Shown here: positions 58,586 through 64,000 of the stretch, in pieces
How positions within the stretch are numbered: the stretch's first letter is position 1
Layout: every line of letters starts with the position of its first letter
DNA from: Blastomonas sp. AAP53
Lineage (GTDB): Bacteria > Pseudomonadota > Alphaproteobacteria > Sphingomonadales > Sphingomonadaceae
Assembly: GCF_000331245.1 (NCBI RefSeq)
Contig: NZ_ANFZ01000014.1
Location: 1 to 64,000, forward strand
Direction of reading: 5' to 3'
Length of the DNA stretch: 64,000 nt
Notes under the pieces: model-generated
Seen by the model: only the letters and a program-made list of their open reading frames with translations
Databases searched by the model: none
Told to the model about the DNA's origin: nothing
Position numbers and translations under genes: made by a program

Positions 58586-58676
58586 AACGCCTCGCGGCTT
58601 AACCGGGCCAGGCTGTGAATGCGGTTCGCCCCCTGGCCGCGTAACAAATGGCCGGGCACCGCGTAGTAGAGGAATA

Positions 58677-60272
58677 ATGAAACCGCCTGGAGCGATCAGA
58701 ATGAATCTCGGTTACTGGCTTGGCGTTCTGTCTCTCCACCTCGCAAACTCACCGACAGTGCCGCACTGCCAGACGACGGTGAACAATCGGACTGGCCCGG
58801 GCAGGGGTCACATCAACACGCCGCGCGTGCTTCGCCGCCGACGCCACGGTTGGGCACAAATTATCGTACGCGTGCCTCTCACGGCCCTATGCGCCCTTAT
58901 GGGAATACTGCTGTCACCTATAGCGCTCAACGCCCAGCCCGTCGAAGACCCGGCCAGTTCATCCTTGCCGGCGATTGCCGAGATCGGCGTTGCTGGCGAG
59001 CCAGAGCCGGTGATTCAGCCCGCGATCCAGGATGCCAATTCCGACCAGAGCGTTGCATCGCGAATGGAGAGCATATTCCAGGAGATCGAGGGTCTGCGCG
59101 ATGTCCGGATCCGGGTGCAGTCCGGCGTCGTCACGCTGACTGGTACGGTATCGAACCAGGCGGACCGGGACAAGGCAGAGGCCATAGCCGGGCGGTTTGC
59201 CGGAGTGGTCACGGTGGAGAACGCCATTGACCGCAGTTTCGAGGTCGACGGCAATCTGGCACCCGTAGTGGAAAAGTTCAGTGCAGATTTGCGGGGTTTA
59301 GCCCGAGCCCTTCCGTTGTTCGGGGTCGCCCTTCTGGTCGGATTCATCGTCGGCGGCTTGGGGTATCTGCTGGCCGCGCAGGACCGACTTTGGCGTTGGC
59401 TTGCGCCGAACAACTTCCTTGCCGAATTGATTGGCGGCGCTGTCCGTGTGGTCAGCATCGTCGCCGGCCTGATCGTCGCGCTGCAAATCCTGGGTGCCAC
59501 CGCACTTTTGGGTCTTGTCCTGGGCAGCGCTGGGGTCATCGGCATCGCATTGGGTTTCGCGGTGCGGGACACTGTCGACAACTATGTCTCCAGCCTGATG
59601 CTCAGCATACGGCAGCCCTTTCGCGCCAACGATCATGTGCTGATTGGTGACAGCGAAGGCCGCGTCATCCGCCTCACCTCGCGCGCAACCATATTGATGA
59701 CGCTGGATGGCAACCATTTGCGCATTCCCAATGCCACGGTCTTCAAGGCCATCATCCTCAATTACACGCGCAACCCTCAAAGACGGATCGAGTTCGATCT
59801 GGGCATCGATTCCGATGACGATCCAATGCAGGGCATGCAGGTCGGCCTCGCTGCAGTGCGCAGTCTGCCGATCGTGCTCGCAGACCCTCGCAGCCATGCA
59901 ATTATCGATGTCGTTGGCGATTCCAGCATCATCCTGCGCTTTTTTGCATGGATTGACCAACGTCATACCGACTTCGGGAAGGGTCGAAGCCTTGCGATTC
60001 AGGCCGCCAAACATGCGCTTGAACAGGCAGGGTTTGTGCTGCCCGAACCGATCTACCGGATCCGCGTCGACGGTCGCAGCCAACTTGACCCATTGAGCGC
60101 ACTTGGAGACGCAAGCGATCAGGCTCCACCAAAGGCCCCCCGGCGCCCCGACACCAGGCTGCCGGTGGACGGCGATACCGGGCCGGACAGTGCCGTCGAG
60201 CAGCTGGTAACCGAGGAACGCGATGAATCGCGCGAACCTGATCTACTCGATGGGAGAAGACCGGTCGAATGA
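58677..60272 (+). CDS. BON-domain MscS-type mechanosensitive channel
   Basis: A 531-residue membrane protein. After a signal-like segment (VPLTALCALMGILLSPIALN) comes a BON domain (RDVRIRVQSGVVTLTGTVSN to VVTVENAIDR, about residues 140-185), then three helices. The pore-lining helix and MscS beta domain follow (GSAGVIGIALGFAVRDTVDN, QPFRANDHVLIGDSEGRVIR). The channel opens under membrane tension, and the BON domain probably binds lipid or envelope. The ATG at 58677 has AGAGGA just upstream; the first 60 residues look poor and a later start is possible. Confidence 0.78.
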   Translation: MKPPGAIRMNLGYWLGVLSLHLANSPTVPHCQTTVNNRTGPGRGHINTPRVLRRRRHGWAQIIVRVPLTALCALMGILLSPIALNAQPVEDPASSSLPAIAEIGVAGEPEPVIQPAIQDANSDQSVASRMESIFQEIEGLRDVRIRVQSGVVTLTGTVSNQADRDKAEAIAGRFAGVVTVENAIDRSFEVDGNLAPVVEKFSADLRGLARALPLFGVALLVGFIVGGLGYLLAAQDRLWRWLAPNNFLAELIGGAVRVVSIVAGLIVALQILGATALLGLVLGSAGVIGIALGFAVRDTVDNYVSSLMLSIRQPFRANDHVLIGDSEGRVIRLTSRATILMTLDGNHLRIPNATVFKAIILNYTRNPQRRIEFDLGIDSDDDPMQGMQVGLAAVRSLPIVLADPRSHAIIDVVGDSSIILRFFAWIDQRHTDFGKGRSLAIQAAKHALEQAGFVLPEPIYRIRVDGRSQLDPLSALGDASDQAPPKAPRRPDTRLPVDGDTGPDSAVEQLVTEERDESREPDLLDGRRPVE

Positions 60273-60314
60273 CAGTGGAGGCCCGGATCCGCTCAGTGCG
60301 CTCAGTGCGCTCAC

Positions 60315-60490
60315 GCGCCTGCACCTTCGGTCGATCTGCTGCCAGTTGAGTTTGGCCATGAATTTATCGACATATTTGGCCGCCGCCGTGCCATAATCCA
60401 TGTGATAGGCGTACTCGTACATGTCGAGCGCCATCAGTGGTACGCTGGCAGCAGGCTGGTGCAAGCAATCCCATGCCCAGTAGTTGTGCA
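60315..60490 (-). pseudogene. C-terminal fragment of an iron/manganese superoxide dismutase
   Basis: The minus-strand translation carries VPLMALDMYEYAYHMDYG and AKYVDKFMAKLNW, the C-terminal part of Fe/Mn superoxide dismutases, preceded by a scrambled NYWAW segment. The family has a histidine metal ligand in DxWEHAYxxDY; here that position is Tyr (EYAY), and the N-terminal half is missing. It lies just after the nitroreductase gene on the same strand and cannot make an active enzyme. Confidence 0.75.
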
Positions 60491-60513
60491 GGCTGCGGTG
60501 CAGCCCCGCATGA

Positions 60514-61200
60514 CTATTGCGTCGATGCACCAAAGCCAACGAACACGGCAGCCTCATCAACCGATTTTCGCTGAGAGATCACAGCGTTGGCAGGAAAGGC
60601 CTCATCCGGCCAGCCCAAGGCGATGCTCTTCATGATCACTTGATCGTCTGCGATGCCGGCATGTTCGCGCACAACGGGCGACTGCATGATACCCTGGCTG
60701 TTGATGACCGTGCCCAGCCCGCGCGACCACGCCGCGTTGACCAGGGCGGTGGCGACTGCGCCGCAATCGAACGGCGTATCATCGCTGCCATCCAGTTCCC
60801 GATCATAGGTGATGATGATGCATACCGGTGCATCGAATTGACGGAAGCCGCGCAGAACCCAGTCCTGGCGGGCAGCTGCGTCGTCGCGCGCTATGCCCAT
60901 CGCGGAAAACAGCTGCTTGGCGACCCCGATTTGCCTGTCGCGATGCGGTCCTGCAAAGGGATTGCCAGTGCGAAATTCGCGCGATTGCGGCACGCCTGCG
61001 ATCATGCGCTCGGTATTGCCCTGCCGGATCCGGTCGAGGGGCTCGCCGGTGATGACGTAGAAATTCCATGGCTGGGTATTCATCGAAGACGGCGCACGCA
61101 TGGCGATCCGCAGAATTTCCTCGATCAGGGCGCGCGGCACTGGATCGGGCTTGTATCCGCGGATGCTTCGGCGACCCAGAATGACCTCATCGAACTGCAT
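60514..61200 (-). CDS. Nitroreductase-family flavoenzyme
   Basis: A 228-residue FMN oxidoreductase that reduces nitro compounds, quinones or flavins using NAD(P)H. The N-terminus VILGRRSIRGYKPDPVPRAL and RAPSSMNTQPWNFYVITG hold FMN contacts; DCGAVATALVNAAWSRGLGT and SIALGWPDE complete the fold. Length fits the family. The start ATG at 61200 lies directly before the normal MQFDEVILGRRS beginning. No partner gene suggests a substrate. Confidence 0.86.
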   Translation of the reverse strand: MQFDEVILGRRSIRGYKPDPVPRALIEEILRIAMRAPSSMNTQPWNFYVITGEPLDRIRQGNTERMIAGVPQSREFRTGNPFAGPHRDRQIGVAKQLFSAMGIARDDAAARQDWVLRGFRQFDAPVCIIITYDRELDGSDDTPFDCGAVATALVNAAWSRGLGTVINSQGIMQSPVVREHAGIADDQVIMKSIALGWPDEAFPANAVISQRKSVDEAAVFVGFGASTQ

Positions 61201-61631
61201 GCAGGCTCCTCTTGACTGAGGGACTGTTCATGAACGAACCGGGCCTGCGTGGGAAGTCCGGTTTCCGGCCTACGAACACAGGGATCCACCAATGGCACAG
61301 GTGCCTGCCGGAAAATGCTCGATGCGGGCTGCTCTTGTCTGATCTGTAGTTGTTGAGCGAGGCGCATATGCGCCTCATCGAGCCCTTTTTCTCCCTATCG
61401 CAGGGCATTCCGCAGGACGATGAATGTCGGATCGCAAGCGGTATCATCTTCGCGATCGGGACGGGCAGCGCTGGCATGATGCGCCTCCAGCCCCCAATTA
61501 TGCCCCAAATTATGCCCCAAATTAACGAAATCTGGCAGAACAATCTGGAACAAAGCGAAATCCCAATCACGAGCAAAATAGCTCGGAACCCGCAAAAAAT
61601 CAACGTTTTGGGATGTTTTGGGAGGGAAAGG
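61201..61631. other. Intergenic region with a short tandem repeat
   Basis: A 431-base gap between the nitroreductase gene and the tRNA. At 61496-61524 the 12-base unit AATTATGCCCCA is repeated about 2.4 times, which would read LGHNLGHN on the minus strand in a short frame. Frames starting at the tRNA end are protein-like for only short stretches, so no integrase could be identified. Nothing else was recognised. Confidence 0.45.
61496..61524. repeat. 12-base tandem repeat next to tRNA-Thr
   Basis: Two full copies and a partial third of AATTATGCCCCA with a period of 12 bases. Its position about 110 bases from the 3' end of a tRNA gene is where mobile elements often insert, but no element is present. 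Confidence 0.55.
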
Positions 61632-61707
61632 TGGTGCCGCTTACGTGACTCGAACACGTGACCCCATCATTACGAATGATGTGCTCTACCAACTGAGCTA
61701 AAGCGGC
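61632..61707 (-). tRNA. tRNA-Thr (anticodon CGT)
   Basis: On the minus strand, GCCGCTT pairs with AAGCGGC at the ends. The D arm is GCTC/GAGC, the anticodon stem CATCA/TGATG with loop TTCGTAA gives anticodon CGT, and the T arm is ACGTG/CACGT around TTCGAGT. The encoded CCA (revcomp of TGG at 61632) follows the discriminator A, giving 76 bases. It decodes ACG. CCA being encoded is normal in this group. Confidence 0.95.
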
Positions 61708-61917
61708 GCGGGCCTTGGAGTGGCCGGTGCGAGGGACGCCGTTATCAGCAGCGCGGGCAGGATGCAAGACGCCTTGCGCGTTCTGTTTCCCGTCTGGGGA
61801 AATCCGTCACGCGCTGTCCTGCGGGCTTCTGCCTAACGCATTCAGGCGTTTGAATTAACCCTAGTTTTACCTCCTTGCGAGACATTGCTCAGGTTAAACA
61901 CTGATTGGGGCCAAGGC

Positions 61918-63345
61918 ATGGATACTCTGCGCGGATATCGCGATGGCGCGAACGGCCACGACGACGCAGACGATGCGCAGCTGGCAGCGGCTGTCGTCGA
62001 TAGTGACGATGAAGCGTTGATGGACCCGCCGCAGGGTTTTGGCAGCGATGAGCGGCGCATGCATGTGCGCGCCTACAACTACTGGGCCAAGCTGCTTGGA
62101 AACCGGGTATTTCCGTCGATCGAAGACCTTGATCCGGAGAACATCGAAGACTTTGGTCCGCACAGCGTCCTCCTCGATTTCACATCGGGAATCGAAAATC
62201 CGGCCATTCCCTTCATCGGCAGGGCGTTGCGCGAGGAGAGCGATCTTCCCGATGCCGTAGCCTATCTGGACGAGGTTCCGGGCCGGTCGCTGCTGTCGCG
62301 AATCACCGATCATTATATGCAGATCCTCGCCAACCAGGCCCCCATCGGCTTCGAGGCGGAATATGTGAACGATCGCGGATCGACGATCATGTATCGCGGC
62401 ATCCTGCTGCCCTTCTCCACCGACGATGACAGCATCGACTTTGTCTATGGCGTGATCAACTGGAAGGAGCTCGCCGACAGGACGCTCACCGAGCAGTTGA
62501 TCCTGCAGATCGACGAGGTGGTGAAACAATCGCCTCGGAAGCCCGCCTTGCCGATCTGGGAGGATGATCCCGCCCAGATTTCCGCGCCGGGTGAACTGGG
62601 GCTCGACCCGCTGGATGAGCCGCTGGCGCTGGATGGCTATGCGATGTTCGACACCGTGGCCGATGGGCTGGTCGAGATCGGCTTTGGCGGAGAAGACAGC
62701 GAACCTGCCGCCAACCCCTTCCCTGCCGTCGAACTGCCGGGCGGCGATGCCGCCCTGGCCGACCTGCTCGATTTTGCCCGCGCGCATGTCGAAGCCGCGC
62801 TGGCGAGCGAGGAGCGTTCGCGCGCCGCGCTGTATGCCGCGATCGGCCGGGCCTATGACTTTGCGCTCGCGGCCCGGGGACGGCCCGACGATTACGCGGC
62901 GCTGCTCAGCGCAAGCGGCATCACCGCGCAGTTGCGCGCTCCGATGACTCCGCTGGTCAAGCTGGTCTTTGGCGCAAGCTATGACAAGACACGGCTGGCC
63001 GAATATGCCTGCGTCCTGAGCCACGCGATGCGGCGCGATGTGCCGCGCGGCGGCCTGGCCGATGTGCTGATGCAGCAGGTCGGCGGCCTCAAGGCGATCG
63101 TCCAGATCGAGCGGCGCGCTCGGCGGGCCCGCGACGAGGATGCTGAAAAGCTCTGCCGCAAGCATGAGACCCGGCAGAAGCTGCGCGCCAACCCGTCGAC
63201 ACCCATGGGTGCATTCGACATTGGCGATTGCGAGTTTGCGGTGCTGGTCGCGCGCCGCAACGCCGATGGCGTGCTGGGGGTGATCGGCATGGTCGACGAA
63301 AGCGATCCACTGGCCGATCGCATCCTGCGCAAGCTGGCCGGCTAA
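61918..63345 (+). CDS. PAS-domain-containing protein
   Basis: A 475-residue protein. The N-terminal half includes MHVRAYNYWAKLLGNRVFPS and DLDPENIEDFGPHSVLLDF, then a beta-rich part (GFEAEYVNDRGSTIMYRGIL, VYGVINWKELAD) that fits a PAS-type sensor fold. The C-terminal part is alanine-rich and helical. No kinase or cyclase output domain was recognised, so the signal and partner are unknown. The ATG at 61918 has GGGGCCAAGG upstream; a TTG at 61885 would add 11 residues. It precedes the glutamate dehydrogenase gene by 181 bases. Confidence 0.6.
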   Translation: MDTLRGYRDGANGHDDADDAQLAAAVVDSDDEALMDPPQGFGSDERRMHVRAYNYWAKLLGNRVFPSIEDLDPENIEDFGPHSVLLDFTSGIENPAIPFIGRALREESDLPDAVAYLDEVPGRSLLSRITDHYMQILANQAPIGFEAEYVNDRGSTIMYRGILLPFSTDDDSIDFVYGVINWKELADRTLTEQLILQIDEVVKQSPRKPALPIWEDDPAQISAPGELGLDPLDEPLALDGYAMFDTVADGLVEIGFGGEDSEPAANPFPAVELPGGDAALADLLDFARAHVEAALASEERSRAALYAAIGRAYDFALAARGRPDDYAALLSASGITAQLRAPMTPLVKLVFGASYDKTRLAEYACVLSHAMRRDVPRGGLADVLMQQVGGLKAIVQIERRARRARDEDAEKLCRKHETRQKLRANPSTPMGAFDIGDCEFAVLVARRNADGVLGVIGMVDESDPLADRILRKLAG

Positions 63346-63526
63346 GCGGTTTCGGGCCCTTCCAGGGCTCGTAACATTTAATCGATCAGTTGAAAGAAAA
63401 TTACGTGAATTTGGCGTCAGCCCCCGGCTGTCCGCTTGAGAACCCGCGCATGATGGCGCATAAGCCGGGGTAGCAGACCCCATAAAGATGCGGCACTACA
63501 GCACGCACAAGGGGCAAGAGGAACAG

Positions 63527-64000
63527 ATGGCCGACACCCCGAATGCAGCGTCTGACGCAGACGCATCCGCGACCCCATCCAACAGTGCAAACCCCTTTGG
63601 CGACCCGCAACTCCACAACAGGCTGCGCGTCGCGCTGACCGATGCATTTCTCAAGGGTGCGCTGCCCGGCGAGAACGAGGGCTTTGATGAAGACGCCCGT
63701 ACCGAGGCTGCAGACTTCGCGTTGAAGGCGATGGCAAGGCGTCCCAGCGCCGACACCGTGCTGCTGATCGAATCGATCCCGGGACAAGCCGGCCACCGTC
63801 ATATGCGGCTGGCGATCATCAATGACGACATGCCGTTTCTGGTCGATTCGATCGCCGCAACGATCTCGCGCTTCGGGTTGGCGATCGACCGGGTGATCCA
63901 TCCGGTCGTCGCGCTGCGCCGCGATGCCGATGGGCTGCTCAGCGAGATCTTTGCCGATGAAGCGCCGGGTGAGCGGCGGGAATCGGTCGTGTATCTGGAG
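63527..64000 (+). CDS. NAD-specific glutamate dehydrogenase, 5' part
   Basis: The first 158 codons of a large (about 180 kDa) NAD-glutamate dehydrogenase, which makes 2-oxoglutarate and ammonium from glutamate. MADTPNAASDADASATPSNS is a variable start. It is followed by the regulatory N-terminal region (RRPSADTVLLIESIPGQAGH, RLAIINDDMPFLVDSIAATI) found in the enzyme of Caulobacter and Pseudomonas. GAGGAAC lies before the ATG at 63527. The gene runs off the right edge, so catalytic domains are not seen. Confidence 0.9.
   Translation, partial: MADTPNAASDADASATPSNSANPFGDPQLHNRLRVALTDAFLKGALPGENEGFDEDARTEAADFALKAMARRPSADTVLLIESIPGQAGHRHMRLAIINDDMPFLVDSIAATISRFGLAIDRVIHPVVALRRDADGLLSEIFADEAPGERRESVVYLE

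Noticed and set aside
23167-61299. ATCCACCAATGGC shared by the 23167 hairpin and 61285-61297
   Set aside because: A 13-base match is expected by chance many times in 64 kb, and the second copy is not in a hairpin.
61187-61657. Integrase remnant next to tRNA-Thr
   Set aside because: The minus-strand frames there lack the tyrosine-recombinase R-H-R-Y motifs, so only the tandem repeat is reported.
1-64000. CRISPR array, insertion sequence or intact prophage
   Set aside because: No regularly spaced repeats, transposase motifs or phage structural genes were seen on either strand.

Overview
The window is high-GC DNA from an alphaproteobacterium, most likely a sphingomonad (Sphingomonadaceae). The signs are large TonB-dependent receptors, tryptophan-halogenase-like genes beside carbohydrate genes, a CopA-CopB-CopC-CopD copper block, a MauE/glutaredoxin fusion, and the start of a 180-kDa-type NAD-glutamate dehydrogenase. 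The genus is inferred from gene content, not proven.

Layout. (1) 0.35-7.9 kb: a tightly coupled plus-strand surface-polysaccharide block with a CDP-glucose-type cytidylyltransferase, two sugar methyltransferases, a 3,5-epimerase-like protein, a family 2 glycosyltransferase, two NAD-dependent epimerases and a hexapeptide acyltransferase. It suits synthesis of a C-methylated deoxysugar and its transfer to a glycan. (2) 8.0-12.3 kb: minus-strand iron-uptake operon (siderophore TonB receptor, membrane protein, PepSY protein). (3) 12.7-20.5 kb: FAD oxidoreductase, two alpha/beta hydrolases, and a LolD/FtsX/AttH-type ABC cluster. (4) 20.5-21.4 kb: cold-shock protein with a highly structured leader, and a small conserved protein. 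(5) 21.4-28.2 kb: a Stealth-family phosphotransferase, a 51-residue precursor with a microcin-V-like double-glycine leader, a peptidase-containing ABC exporter, a HlyD adaptor and a NodT-type outer-membrane factor. Together these make a complete type I peptide-export system with a candidate cargo; it is the most interesting part of the window. (6) 28.3-29.9 kb: small conserved proteins. (7) 30.0-35.9 kb: CsoR-controlled copper resistance (copABCD), then a MerR-controlled glutaredoxin-MauE protein. (8) 36.0-39.9 kb: a decayed Gfo/Idh/MocA oxidoreductase and three secreted proteins of unknown function, one with disulfide-type Sel1-like repeats. (9) 40.2-58.0 kb: an alpha-glucan (starch/maltodextrin) locus. 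It has a six-gene minus-strand run (TonB receptor, halogenase, two GH13 enzymes, GH97, halogenase), a DUF6445-like gene, a LacI regulator, and a plus-strand run (MFS, GH13, sugar porter). Matching palindromes lie upstream of both runs. (10) 58.1-61.2 kb: fragments of a copper P-type ATPase and a superoxide dismutase around a BON-MscS channel and a nitroreductase. (11) 61.6-64.0 kb: tRNA-Thr(CGT), a PAS-like protein and the 5' part of NAD-glutamate dehydrogenase.

How the parts work together. The glucan locus reads as a full path: the TonB receptor imports oligosaccharides, periplasmic GH13/GH97 enzymes trim them, MFS porters move products inward, and the cytoplasmic-type GH13 finishes hydrolysis under LacI control. 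The copper locus combines periplasmic oxidation (CopA), outer-membrane sequestration (CopB) and CopC/CopD handling under CsoR. The peptide-export system has a candidate cargo, but no immunity gene could be recognised. No CRISPR array, insertion sequence or intact prophage was seen.
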